Positions 36,960-47,695 of a stretch of 64,000 nt of DNA are shown piece after piece. How positions within the stretch are numbered: the stretch's first letter is position 1; every line of letters starts with the position of its first letter. This stretch comes from Theobroma cacao (taxonomy: Eukaryota > Streptophyta > Magnoliopsida > Malvales > Malvaceae): NCBI RefSeq assembly GCF_000208745.1, contig NC_030856.1, forward strand, positions 18,681,260 through 18,745,259. The letters run 5' to 3'. The position numbers were made by a program, and so were the translations under genes. Under the pieces are notes generated by a model. That model was given only the letters and a program-made list of their open reading frames with translations, was not told the DNA's origin and searched no databases.

Positions 36960-37396
36960 AGTGCTGCTAAAGACGATGAAGACTTACGACTTAAGGCATC
37001 AGCTACAACGTTTGCCTTTCCCGGATGATAGTCTATCACCAAGTCATAATCTTTTATCAACTCTAATCATCGCCTTTGCCTCAAATTAAGCTCCTTCTGA
37101 GTGAGCAAATATTTTAAACGCTTGTGATTTGTAAATATCCGACAATGCTCACCATACAAGTAATGCCTCTAGATTTTTAAAGCAAACACCACTGCTGCTA
37201 ACTCTAAATCATGGGTAGGGTAATTTGCTTCATGCCTCTTTAACTGTCTAGAAGCATAAGCCACAACTTTTTCATCCTGCATCAATACGGACCCCAACCT
37301 CAACTTTGAGGCATCACTATATACTACAAATCCCTTACCACTCACAGGAAATGTCAATACTGGAGTAGATATTAACCGATTCTTTAGCTTCTGAAA
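36960..37396 (-). pseudogene. Element A RNase H domain
   Basis: RNase H removes the RNA template during reverse transcription. Visible are '[17 protein letters not shown]' (first Asp), '[13 protein letters not shown]' (Glu), then after a stop '[14 protein letters not shown]', and after another break 'KANVVADALSRK'. The third motif is normally FTDHK. Here the catalytic Asp is Asn (codon at 37127-37129). Stops lie at about 37166-37168 and near 37070. It follows RT directly, as in all Ty3/gypsy elements. Confidence 0.9.
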
Positions 37397-38398
37397 TCAA
37401 CTTTCACACACATCATCCAACTTAAACTTAACTCCCTTACGAGTTAGATGGGTCAAAGGAGCTGCTATTAAGGAAAACCCTTGAACAAACCTCCGATAAT
37501 AACCGGCTAATCCAAGGAAACTACGAATCTCTGTCACTGTCTTAGGTTGCTCCCATTGTAAAATTGCCTCTATCTTCTTGGGATCAACATATATTCCAGC
37601 TCCCAATACTACGTGTTCCAAGAAAACCACTTCCTGTAACCAAAACTCACACTTCGAAAACTTTGCATACAATTGTCTTTCCCACAAAGTCTATAATACT
37701 ATACGCAAGTGGTTAGCGTGCTCATCATTATCTCTCAAGTAAACTAGGATGTCATCAATGAATACAATAACAAACCTGTCCAAGTAAGGGTGGAACACCC
37801 TATTCATGAGATCCATAAAAACTGTCGGTGCGTTAGTTAACCCGAAAGGCATGACCAAGAACTCATAATGACCGTACCGAGTCCTGAACACTGTCTTGGG
37901 TACATCCTGTTCTTTAATCCTCAACTGATGATACCCAGACCTCATATCAACCTTAAAAAACACTGTAGCTCCTTGTAATTGATCGAAAAGATCATCAATC
38001 CTCGGCAACGGATACTTGTTCTTAATGGTCATTCTGTTAAGTTGCCGATAATCTATACATAACCGAAATGTACCATCTTTCTTTTTCACAAATAAAATTG
38101 GCGCTCCCCACGAAGATGTACTAGGGCGTATAAAACCCTTGTCCACTAACTCTTTCAACTGTACTTTCAACTCCTTCAACTCTGCCGGAGCCATTCTATA
38201 TGGAGGAATAGAGATAGGGGCAGTACCCGGAAGTAAGTCAATGGTGAATTCAAACTCACGATCGGAAGGAAGTCCCGGTAATTCATCAGGAAATACATCA
38301 GGGAACTCACTTACTATGGGGACATTCTCTAACTTAGGTTCCTCCATCAATATATCAATCACGTGAGCCAAATATGTTGAATATCCATTTTGCACCAA
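37397..38398 (-). pseudogene. Element A reverse transcriptase
   Basis: The RT copies retrotransposon RNA to DNA. The first part (37691-38398) has '[15 protein letters not shown]', '[16 protein letters not shown]', '[15 protein letters not shown]' with the first catalytic Asp, '[16 protein letters not shown]' and the 'FIDDILVY' active site. A TAG at 37691-37693 replaces a sense codon before '[12 protein letters not shown]', and the connection region runs on to a TGA at 37397-37399 ('[12 protein letters not shown]' visible). All conserved RT motifs remain, so only stops inactivate it. Confidence 0.95.
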
Positions 38399-38482
38399 TT
38401 TTAAAGCTTTTAGGGCCGAGATTACACAAAACGGTAATACTCGACGTTCCCCCGTAAATACAACTTCTGCTCCCTCTGAACT

Positions 38483-38866
38483 CTAGAGAATCACTTCTTT
38501 CTTAAAATAATCCACCTTTGCTCGATGAGTGGACAACCAATCCATACCCAAGATCAAATCAAAGTCCCGAATCTCCAAAGGGATTAAATCACCCATAAAT
38601 TCTTCTTCCCCAACTTTAATACCACAGTCTCTATAATACGTATTTCTTACTAACTGCTCGTCTAGAGGAGTATGCACTACAATTTCTTCCTCTAATGTTG
38701 ACAGGTTCCTATATGAGAATGATGCAAATAATATGCTCACGTATGATCTATCGGAGCCCGAATCTATCAAAACATGTGCATCTCTATCAAACACAATCAT
38801 AGTACCTGTCATTGTGCTAGGTCGAACTCGGGCTTCATCCTCAGTCACTGCAAAAACCCTGGTCAA
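38483..38866 (-). pseudogene. Element A aspartic protease
   Basis: A 127-residue open frame holds 'AHVLIDSGSDRSYVS', where the active-site triad is DSG as in retropepsins, and 'DLILGMDWLSTHRAKVDY', the usual C-terminal block in chromoviruses. The frame begins soon after the zinc knuckle piece and ends at a stop before RT, with a further broken linker at 38399-38482. Confidence 0.92.
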
Positions 38867-38875
38867 AATTTGGGG

Positions 38876-39133
38876 CTACGGTTTAGAAGATGGCTTCTCT
38901 AGGGTATTACTCCCCATGCTTGACCATATCACTGGGCCCTGTCTGGACTGTGATCCCGAAGTATCTTTCCGCGGTATACTAGGATGAGTCGGAGGAGTAT
39001 AAGTAGCTACTGTACCCCGCCTCAATTGAGGACAATCTTTCTTGATATGCCCCTGTTGGCCACATTGAAAACACTTTACAAGCTTTCTACATGACCCAAC
39101 ATGGAATCCTCCGCAATTACGGCATCCGTCCAA
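38876..39133 (-). pseudogene. Element A nucleocapsid zinc knuckle
   Basis: The end of gag binds the RNA genome. The frame shows 'CRNCGGFHVGSC' and a complete CCHC knuckle 'CFQCGQQGHIKKDC', with all four metal ligands kept. A stop separates it from the protease frame downstream (38867-38875 region), and the preceding gag is in several frames. Confidence 0.9.
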
Positions 39134-40202
39134 TCCTCCTAAAGTCCCCCTTGACTACTCATTACTGACCGATCAAATCTAGAAGATATCGACTGTGACT
39201 GCAGAGATGGAGGTCTAATGGATGCCACAGACGCTGAGGTAGTACTTCTTGCAGTAGATGTCTAATCTCTACCTCTCTTTGAAGACTAACCTGAGAACGT
39301 AGGCGAATTCCTTCTTTTTGCAAACTCAACTCAGATCCGTCTGTTCTCAATGGTGAGCTTCTTAGCCCGTAAGGCCATCTGCATAACTTCCTTATACGAC
39401 TCCTTACCAGTCACTATCATACGCTATCGATCTCATTACGGAGTCCCTCCTCAAAGTAGTTTACCTGGTCTTGCTCCAATCTCACCAACTCAGGTACATA
39501 AGACATCAACTCGTTAAAACGAGTTTCATACTCCTCAATGGTCATGTTCCCTTGTTTCAAGCTCAAAAATTCTCTCTTTTTCTCTTTCTAATGGAAATAG
39601 GTGTAGTACTGACCATTGAACTCTCGGAGAAAATCCGTCCAAGTTAACGGTATAGGAGAGCGAGACTTTACTAAACTCCACTAGGTACGAGCTCTCTTCT
39701 CAAATAATCGTGTAGCCACCTTCAATTTCATCTCATCATCTAATCCCATATCTGTTAGTGTCTCCGATATTTGAATAACCTAATCCCTAGCTGCGGTTGC
39801 ATCCAACTCACCAGTAAACGAGACGCAACCTAACTGTCTAGCTTCCTTCAATTTCTTAGAAATGGAGACGTTCGGTGTTTGGGGTGGAATAGGAGGTGGT
39901 GGTATTGGGGCTGTTACAGGGAAAACAGCTGGTGGAACTGGACCAGCCTAAGCCTGGCCCGTAAGAGCAGCGAGAAAAGTCGCTAATGCCTGAGCTGCCT
40001 CAAGTGACATGGCAGGTACGCTAGGAGCAGCAACAGGTGGTGGAGGAGGTACAGGAATGTCAGTAGACTCAGCAGTAGGAGCTGCTTTAAAAGAAGACGC
40101 AGCCGACTCCTCTTCTATAAAATTCGACTAACTCTATCTTGGGCAACCTCTTCCCTTACCGGTAGATCTAGTGATAGGTGGTAGCTCACATGAAGGAGGC
40201 AT
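39134..40202 (-). pseudogene. Element A gag (N-terminal and capsid region)
   Basis: An ATG at 40202-40200 starts 'MPPSCELPPITRSTGKG'. There follow a proline/alanine-rich part (about 39890-40100), a 'SISKKLKEARQLGCVSF' block (about 39840) and the capsid core with 'MTIEEYETRFNELMSYVPEL' (about 39490-39550). Stops and shifts occur roughly every 100 bp in places. Comparison with element C (55273-54623) shows that C lacks the capsid core that is present here. Confidence 0.85.
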
Positions 40203-40382
40203 AATGATCTACAAAAAGAACGGAATTGGTTTAGACGACTTAAGACTCTATATGCAACTATATGTAACTAACTAATCTTAACTGGGCTACACTGACATTG
40301 TAAATTATTTTAAAATAACTTTAAATCCAAGAACTTTAAAAATCAAAAACTTTTTTCAAAACCATAAGCTTTTCAACCGAAA

Positions 40383-40394
40383 GCTCTAATACCA
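40383..40394 (-). promoter_or_regulatory. Primer-binding site of element A, tRNA-iMet type
   Basis: On the element strand this reads TGGTATTAGAGC, one base from the 12-nt complement of the initiator tRNA-Met 3' end (TGGTATCAGAGC). It lies 7 nt from the 5' LTR edge at 40402. Confidence 0.9.
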
Positions 40395-40401
40395 ACCAAA
40401 T

Positions 40402-43253
40402 TGTCACGACCCGGAACCTCCCTCGGGCCCATGACAATCGTTGCGACGTCCCGATTGACACTCATTATCCGAAATATCAATCAGAACCCCGCAAGGCTTA
40501 TGTATCAGTTTCTTGCCTTTCCTGTGAGCAATCGTTGTTAAACATTTCGTTTTAAACAATTTTTCGGCTCAAGTAAATCAAAAGACAAAAATTATTTTAT
40601 TTTTTTAAAAAAGGATTTATAGACAAAGATTACTATTCAAAATATTGATTAAAATTTAGTATTTTTATATAAAATAATATTTATAGAAACACGTGTAAGT
40701 AATCTTTTGTAACGTGGAAGTTAAATAAATTCATACATACAATAATTTACAAAGTTATAATGTACAATAATAATTACAATGATAAGTGGCCCATAAATAC
40801 ACCATGTGTTGGTGATAGTAACCTACTGTCTGTGAGATAAAGGGTTCAACTGGAATCCTCAACAAAATCGGGTATCTACAAGCTACCACAGGCCTAAAAT
40901 ATTTGGAAAGGAGGTGGGTGAGATTTTGCAATCCCAATGAGTAAACAGACATTATTATAAATATCTAAAGGCGAGTAAAATGGAGGCAAGTTTAAACAAC
41001 AAATCACAAACCATTTCATAAGGTTTTTTATTTATTTCTTAAATCATTAAATATTTGTAATTTACCAAAACAGTTGTTAGGGCTTATAACTTTTATTAAA
41101 AATAGGGCTCAAGCCAAAAACTAGTCCTCGGGGATACCTTGGCCGAGGCATCTAACCGAGTCCGCCAAGGTTGTTAAGATATTTACATGTTAAACACATG
41201 TTAGTTTTGAAAACAAGTCGTTCCTTGGTGTTGGCCGAGTTACAGATTCACGTGGGACTTCGATGTGAAGTGAGCTCTAACACTACCCCAGGAGTTACCC
41301 TCCTCGCCTCTACAACCGAAGTAACTATATAACTGGGTTTACCGTACCCCTCTAATAGGCAGTCCACGAAAACCCGTCACTGTAGTGACTAAACCCACCA
41401 AATTCAATAAAATTTCGACAGTATAACGTGACTTTTATTTATTTACCTAGCCTGCATAGTAAAAGACAACTTACATAAATTCTCAATGCAATTATAAAAT
41501 ATAACCACATATACTTATATATCATAAGCCATTCATAGGAAAATATATTTTTTAAGACAATTGGCAACCTCGAATTACTAAATTTCATGATTAAAAGTTT
41601 CTTATTTCAGATAATCAACACAATATATTTATTTGTCACATTTATTTCTAAAACATCAAAAGTCCCATTTTAATCTCATTTTCGTTTCATAAAATACATA
41701 AAGAGCATTTAAAAATAAACTCTAGATAATTTACAATAATAATAGGTTTACTCACTGTTTGTACAAATTAAATGCTTTCTGGGTGTCCCGATCACTGTTC
41801 GTCGGGTACAACTTCCTTGCCTTTACCGGAAGGCTCTCCTCCTTGACACATTGCAAAAATTACACAATTCACCACATTGATGCTAAATCACTATATAATT
41901 GACTTAAATCCTATACTAATGCATCGTATGAAATGCAATAGCCTAAAACGGCTTCAACGCGGTATTAACCTATTTTTGGCACTTTACTCGATAAATTGCT
42001 AACGCGCTCCATTTTAGCTCTAAATTGTCCCATTTTCTCTCCAACATTTCTAACCATTAAATATCACCCAATAACCCTTTAAAATCACCAAAATCAGCTC
42101 ACTTTCCTCCTTGAAAAATTCGGCGAAAAATGGGACATTAACTCGGTTAATTTTTCACTTTGTTTTTCTATCACATTTAACCATTTTTCATCATTTTCTC
42201 TTCATTTCTCTTAGAATAAAAATCAGTTCATCATCATTGTACATCGTTGAATATTTGGCCAAGGGTGGGTATTGTGAGAATTTCATGCTTTCTTGCCCTA
42301 TTTGATTTCTATACACATTTAACTAACTAAAACTACCAATTTAACTAAGAATCAAAACATAAAAATTTCAAAATCCTTCCCCTTGAAATTCGGCCAGCCC
42401 TTGGTATCACTTTTTGATCTCTCTCCTCAAGCATGCTAAATGGAAACAAAGGCATAGGAAAGGTAGAAATCAAGCTAAAGTCGAAAAATCTTACCGTTAG
42501 ATGCGTAAACGAACGAAAAACGCGAATTCCCCTTTGAATTTTCTAGTTTTCCTTTGGTTTTTCTCTTTTCTTCCTTTCCTCTCTATTTTCTCTCTTATTT
42601 TCTCCTTATGGCCGACCATCACCTGATGTGGGGTTTAAATGGGCTGATTTTCGTTTAAAATAATATTAAATCATTAAAAAGTGCCATGTGTCACTTTTCC
42701 ATTGGCCTTTTTTTAAAATTTCGTCCTTTAAACTTTAATTTTTCACCACTTAAAATACCATAGTTATTCATACCAAAAATAAATAAATCCTATGATTTTG
42801 ACAAGTTTTGGGTGGTGAAAATTATGGTTTTACCTCGAGGCAACAAAATTATCGTTTTACCCTTATGTTTCGAAAATTGTCGAAATTGAAATTTTTCACT
42901 TCCTATCATTAAATTATACTCCAAATAGTTAATCTTGGTCAAAAATTTCACTCCATGATCAAATTATTATCTTAGGTGGCAAAATGACGATTTTACCCCT
43001 AAACATCAAAATTTTCAATTTTTCTCCAAATGAACCCTCGAACTCGAACAATCATTTTTAGTCATTCTTGGACTGTAAAATATTAAATTTCATCCTACGA
43101 TTCCTATTTGAACTAGTTCGAGGTTAAATCAACTCAAGTGTACCGTTAGATATAATACCGGGTTTCGTCTATTCTTAGGAACTTTCCTAGCATAATAACA
43201 TGTTACTCAGTGCATGTATGTCATGACATGTGTTTATAAGGTCAAGTTTTACA
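40402..43253 (-). repeat. 5' LTR of element A
   Basis: An uninterrupted LTR of 2852 bp with plus-strand ends TGTCACGACC and AGTTTTACA. It serves as the reference for the split 3' LTR, the nested solo LTR (30779-33534) and the plus-strand family-A fragment at 57391-61522. In it the palindrome CACTGCAGTG present in the other copies is changed to CACTGTAGTG (near 41377). Confidence 0.93.
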
Positions 43254-43478
43254 TTTGTTAGTCTATTTATGAATATATTGGTGGATGATGCCATTATGAA
43301 TAGATGATTGGTTTTTATGAATCGTTTTCAAAGAAACGGTATTTGAACATTTCGAGCATTGGATTCTAAAGGAATAGGGATTAATGTATAAGATCAATTA
43401 AGTAGGCTTGCTTGGGCTTAGTGGGCTGAGCCCATTGGGCCCTTGCGTCGGTCATGACCCGAGATTTGGGTTGTGACA

Positions 43479-43620
43479 GATTAAGAATGAAGAAGATGAC
43501 ATGCAAGGAGATGAAGATGAAGAAGAAGAAGAAGAAGTTGAAGATGACGATGAAGAAACTTGTTATGATGATAATGATAATAATGAGCAACATGAGTTTG
43601 CTTATTCTGAAAATGATTGA
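43479..43620 (+). pseudogene. CACTA tnp2 transposase, acidic C-terminal tail
   Basis: Starting at the second copy of GATTA, the frame continues the reading interrupted at 27375 and encodes a tail of about 45 residues, mostly Asp and Glu, ending at a TGA at 43618-43620. Acidic tails are common at the C-terminus of tnp2-type proteins. It lies 16 kb from the rest of its gene because of the LTR and element A. Confidence 0.85.
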
Positions 43621-43872
43621 TGATGGTAGACATATATGATATTGGTTTTGTATTTTTTGTTACACTGTTGTTTAACTTAGTTATTTAATTTGAAGATCTT
43701 AACATGTTATACAATTATTATAGTTTATATTTTCAATTGTTGAAGTGAATACTTTATAATGACATCTATTATTGTAATAATGATTAGGAATTACTCTTGA
43801 TTGTTGTAATTTGATGATTTTATAGTTTGTTTTAATTTTTTTTAAATTTATGTGTATGAATTTGTAGGAACG
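43621..43872. other. Spacer between the two CACTA genes
   Basis: AT-rich sequence of about 250 bp between the tnp2 stop and the next gene's ATG. No terminator or promoter can be identified with confidence. Confidence 0.5.
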
Positions 43873-45650
43873 ATGGTTAAAGGGAAGCATTCAAAATCGA
43901 GACCTAGAGCAACAAATGCCTCTGCAATTATGTCATTGCCATCAAATGCTACTATGTTTGTTGATCCATCCACTCAACCAGAGATGCAGCTAGTCAATGA
44001 TGTACCTTCTAAGCAACCTTCTTTGTTTGCTGCATCTGCAGAGTAAGTAGATCATGAGACATCTACTCCCGATTCTTCTAGATCCACATCTATTGATTTA
44101 GGTGCAAGTGTAGATGGTACATCCTCAAGGTCAAGGGGTAGGGGGCCTGGTGTAGGATTATAAACTCCTATAGATCCATCTGAAAGATTACGTATAACTC
44201 TTGTTGGAGAGAGGTATGTTATCTTCTATTATAATGAGATAGTTATATTTGTTATATATTTTATTATGCAATAATTTTCTTTTATCTTGTACAGGTACTT
44301 TTTTCGAGCGAGGGGTCACAACTACAATAACGAGGATCATAAAAAATCACTTCAACGGTCCATGGCCGACATGGAGGAAAGTTCCTAATGATGTGAAGGA
44401 GTTAATGTATTTAAAATTTCAGGTACTATGTTTGTTATTCAATTAAATTTTAACTTTTTATTTTCAATTAATTAGTATCAATTTTTTTAATTATTATATT
44501 ATTTTGATGTAGGAAAAATGTGTTTGGCCGACAAATCAAGATGTTTTGGTTCGACGAATATGGGAGAAAATTTGTTCTGAACGGTTAAAAAACATGCTTT
44601 CAGAAGAGAGGAATAAAGCAATGACAAAAGCCAAAACAAACAACATTCAAGATTGCAAAGGCATGTCAAGAGAATGGATCACAAATGAACTTTGGAATGC
44701 CCTTATCGATATAGTATGGGGTACAGAAGAATGACAAAACAAATCGCCAAAAGCAAGGCAAAATCGTTTAACGCCAAAAGAAAGGATGGTATGAATTAAT
44801 TGTTTAACGCCACAAAAAGCATTCCAAAGCACACTAGCGGTTCAGTTCCATTTGTTGTTCATGCAAAAAGGATTGTATGAATTAATCTTACTTCGCATTT
44901 ATATGTATGGTTTTCTTTCAAATTAAATTTAAATTGTATGTTTAGTAGTTTGAATTTGTTTTTTCCTTACATGTTATTTATATATATGGATTATGATTGA
45001 GTATATATAATTGTAAATAAATGCAAGCAATTGAGATGAAAAAAGATGTTACCTTCTTGGAAGTGTTCAACTGCACCCATAAGCGTATGGCAGGTCACGG
45101 TGATTTTATAGATAACAAGTCTAAATCTACGAGTGTATGTATAAAATGGATTAATTTTTACTTCAAAATTGATGATATAATTGAATACTAATCTTATTTA
45201 ATTTTTTTGTAGGAAATGTATACTTTTGTACTATCGCAGAAGTATGGTGAAGATTCATCTTCTCAGTCAAAATTCGATCTGCATGCTTAGACTGAAGCAA
45301 TTGGAGGGATGGAGACTACATGGACTCACGTATATGGGTTTGGTACTCGGGTGCCTGTTACAACTCTACTCAGTCGAACACAAAGCAATGTAGCAACATC
45401 TGAGTCTGCGTGTGGCCCTATTAACTCAAACGTTACCAATCCCGTAATTGCATTAGAAAAAAAAATGAAAAATCTATTAGAAAACTTGGGTAAGATTCGT
45501 GAGGAAATACGTGTGAAAATACGTGAAGAAATAAAGAATGCAATGGTGGAAAGCATGAGTGAATTTATGGCACGTATGGAAGCAATGATCGTTACTAATG
45601 CACTTGCAAAACAAGGAAATGCGGGTACTTCAAGTTCAAATCTTGACTAG
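43873..45650 (+). pseudogene. CACTA second gene, TNPA/Ptta-type (plant En/Spm transposase family)
   Basis: In En/Spm the second protein binds subterminal repeats and helps bring ends together. ATG at 43873 starts 'MVKGKHSKSRPRA'. A Ser/Thr-rich stretch follows, with a TAA near 44044. Later exons are at about 44290-44425 ('FNGPWPTWRKVPNDVKELMY'), 44513-44734 ('VWPTNQDVLVRRIWEKICSE' in part, 'AMTKAKTN'), about 45030-45140 ('VTFLEVFNCTHKRMAG') and 45213-45650, which ends in a Lys/Glu-rich coiled-coil-like part (about 45450-45570) and a TAG at 45648-45650. This follows the exon order of the plant transposase Ptta/En/Spm family. Stops inside exons (near 44043, 44161, 45287) show it is dead. Exon edges are approximate. 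Confidence 0.82.
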
Positions 45651-45939
45651 TAAGAAGGCAACATTTCATGATATGATGTCTCTTTTTCATTTCCAAACTT
45701 GGATACTACCTTCTATAGGTCTTTAATAACACATTTAGCTTTATATCAGGTTATGTGTTTGACATTTTTGGACATTGTGTGTTTATGACAATTTGTAATT
45801 GTATGAACTTGAGTTTGAATTTTTGGTTTTAATGTGTGTTTCTCTTATAAATTTCGAAAGTCAAGTGTGGATGTCAATTGATAATTAATTATCAAAATTT
45901 TAATTGGTAATTTTTTTGGAAAAGCATTACTAACAGAAC

Positions 45940-46340
45940 ATGCAATTTAAAATTAGTAAAAGAATTTCCATTGGAAATAACATTACCAACAGAAAATTCC
46001 ATTGAAAATTTCGTTGGAAATGCCTTTCGGACAAAAAATTATGTTGGAAATTTCCAACGGAATTTTTTGTCGAAAATGCTTTTACAACGAAATTTTTGGT
46101 TGGAAATGCTTTTCCAACCAAAAATTCCGTTGAAAATTTCCAATGGAATTTTTTGTGGGAAATTTCCAACAAAATTACCACATGATAGCCCACTAATTTT
46201 CTCTTTTTTCCAATGGAAAATATTACCGACGAGGCTTTTAACGACAAAATTTCTAATGAAAAATTTTGTTGGAAATCCATTGAAAAAACGTATTTCTAAC
46301 GAAATTTAACCTTTTTCCAACAAAAATTACGTCAGAAAAG
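45940..46340. repeat. Right subterminal repeat array of the CACTA transposon
   Basis: Many direct and inverted copies of the TTCCAACGGAA / TTCCGTTGGAA motif with point changes occupy this stretch, mirroring the left array at 12925-13215. The overlapping reading frames of about 110 residues on both strands here are by-products of the repeat. Confidence 0.85.
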
Positions 46341-46344
46341 CCTT

Positions 46345-46358
46345 ATTTTTTGGTAGTG
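46345..46358 (-). repeat. Right terminal inverted repeat of the CACTA transposon
   Basis: On the minus strand this reads CACTACCAAAAAAT. It is followed by the AAT duplication (46359-46361). It pairs with 12903-12915. Confidence 0.9.
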
Positions 46359-46448
46359 AATCAAGCTGGTGGCTTTAGAAAAGCACTTCTTGAGAGGCAA
46401 CCCAAGCATTCTAACTCAAGTTAGTTCTTTTAATCTATTTTTCTTTTA
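46359..46448 (+). other. 3' untranslated segment of the Athila-like element
   Basis: This sequence continues 12902 across the CACTA insertion. It contains 'GAGAGGCAACCCAAGC', close to the GGAGGCAACCC phrase common near the 3' end of Athila/Tat internal regions, and then a T-rich stretch leading to the 3' LTR. A clear polypurine tract is not visible, possibly because the LTR start has been deleted. Confidence 0.65.
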
Positions 46449-47695
46449 TGAATAATAAGGCTTAGATGGGTGAAGAAAGGTGTTTGAGGAGTTTAGGCCT
46501 TATTCATATTTGTCAAAGTATTTTGACCATAACTCTCACTCTACAACTCCAAATAATGTTATTCTTGGACCATTGGAAAGCTAAGAGATAGAGCTATAGC
46601 TTTTCTGATGATTATATTGCCCATTTCCACCTTGAAGATGGATAAAATCACAAATGAAGTTGATAGAGTGCAATAGTTAGCAAGAGAAGGCATGAAGCAA
46701 ATGGAGCTCCATGGCTTAGATGGGGTATACCATGGTGTGGAGCTAGAAAAGTTGAAGAAACAAGGCGAAAAAGAGTAGGCTACGGGCTAACTAAGTCCCT
46801 ATTGGGCCTTCACTTATTCTAAGCCCATATTAAGAGTTTTTAGGTTAAAATAGTTTAGTTTAGGTAGAATTAGGTTAATTTAGGTTATAAATAGTTAGCT
46901 GAAGGAGAAGTTAGCCACACACGCACATTTAGGAGAAATCCTGAGAGAGATTCAAGAAGCTAGAAGTTGAAGTTGAAGACTGAAGATCAAGACTACAAAT
47001 ATATTTATTTTCTTCTTCCTTAGCTTTTATTATTCTTGTTACTCTTGATGGCTAAACTTCATATGTTTTTATTTACTTTTGCTATTATGTTTAGCTAAAT
47101 TTATTTTTCTAGGATTGCAATTGAACTCACATGTAGTTTAAATTTTTAATCTCTTTTTAGCTTGTTTTCAATGGGATAGAATTGTTTATTTCAATTTGTT
47201 CTTAATGCTTTTAATTGCCTGATCACTAATTAAATTGATATAAGAACCTAAACAAACTTGGGAAAGGGAGTTTATTGGAGATTAAATTTTGAATAGCATA
47301 TGATCATATTTATTTGATTAAATGAATAAATTGATTTGAGTATAAGATAGGAATATACTTATTTGTCGTATGTAGCCAGATTAGAGTTTGAACTTAATGA
47401 GACTATTTTAATTTCAATTCACATAGGAGTATAGTATTTTTGTTAAAGTAGATATTTTTGCAAGAGACTTGAGAGAACATTATAAATAATTGAAGACTTT
47501 ATGTTAACAATTCAACTTATTGAAATAAGTTAAAAAAGATATATAAGATTTAAATAAAATGTGAGAGATATTATAATCTTAGGCTTTTCTAATTTGATTT
47601 TTATTTCATTATATTTTTTCTTAGATTTTTAATTAATGTTAATTAATTTAGTTTTAATTGATTAGTTTTTAGTTAAATTAGTTATTAAATATTAA
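46449..47695 (+). repeat. 3' LTR of the Athila-like element, truncated at both sides
   Basis: It matches the 5' LTR from about 5225 on ('aataaggctta', 'gatggctaaacttcatatg') and again after the LINE site (8128-8375), reading through the empty LINE site near 47430-47450. It stops matching near 47692, about 140 bp short of the LTR end. It also lacks the first 130 bp or more of the LTR. Confidence 0.85.

Larger units (their letters stand above)
29752..43253 (-). mobile_element. Element A: Tekay-like Ty3/gypsy chromovirus, near-complete but dead
   Basis: The element lies on the minus strand, so its 5' LTR is at 40402-43253 and its 3' LTR at 29752-35375. The duplication TTTGT flanks it exactly (29747-29751 and 43254-43258). 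It has a tRNA-iMet primer site, a polypurine tract, gag, zinc knuckle, protease, RT, RNase H, integrase and a chromodomain-like tail, in that order, which together with LTRs of about 2.85 kb points to the Tekay (Del) clade. The frame has more than ten stops or shifts. The 3' LTR holds a nested solo LTR of the same family. The two LTRs differ visibly throughout, so the insertion is not recent. Confidence 0.95.
27376..43478 (+). mobile_element. Solo LTR, gypsy family B (copy 2), interrupted by element A
   Basis: It begins TGTAGTACC at 27376 and ends GTTGTGACA at 43478, flanked by the perfect duplication GATTA (27371-27375 and 43479-43483). Element A sits inside it after 29751. Without that insert the LTR is about 2.6 kb, near the 2.5 kb of copy 1. 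The part 27480-27920 does not match copy 1 and instead resembles Athila-type LTR sequence. A GC-richer tandem repeat lies at about 28895-29085. Confidence 0.92.
12903..46358 (+). mobile_element. CACTA (En/Spm) DNA transposon, 33 kb with nested insertions
   Basis: The element starts CACTACAAGAAAA (12903) and ends with the inverted form of CACTACCAAAAAAT (46345-46358). It is flanked by the 3-bp duplication AAT (12900-12902 and 46359-46361), as expected for CACTA elements. Removing it rejoins the 3' end of the Athila-like element. Without the three large insertions it would be about 12 kb. It carries a tnp2-type transposase (23738 onward) and a second TNPA/Ptta-type gene (43873-45650), both on plus, and arrays of inverted motifs inside both ends. 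Both genes are broken. Confidence 0.93.
5080..47695 (+). mobile_element. Athila-like Ty3/gypsy retrotransposon, internally deleted and interrupted (outermost layer of the nest)
   Basis: This is the oldest layer. Its parts, in order, are a 5' LTR (about 5080-8517, interrupted by a LINE), a tRNA-Asp-type primer site (8529), a broken gag (8675-12102, interrupted by a solo LTR), an aspartic protease (12123-12626), the last part of an integrase-region reading frame (12672-12899) and, after a 33-kb CACTA insertion, a 3' untranslated segment and a truncated 3' LTR (46449-47695). The two LTRs match closely over about 1.2 kb, for example 5225-6210 against 46450-47440 and 8128-8375 against 47445-47695. 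RT, RNase H and most of integrase are missing, so the copy was non-autonomous before the later insertions. The left edge is approximate because the 3' LTR is shorter on that side. The right edge is where the 3' LTR stops matching the 5' LTR. Confidence 0.85.

Noticed and set aside
45930..46309. Frames of 112 and 116 residues on opposite strands
   Set aside because: They are formed by the inverted-repeat array of the CACTA right end and mirror each other. No protein motif is present.
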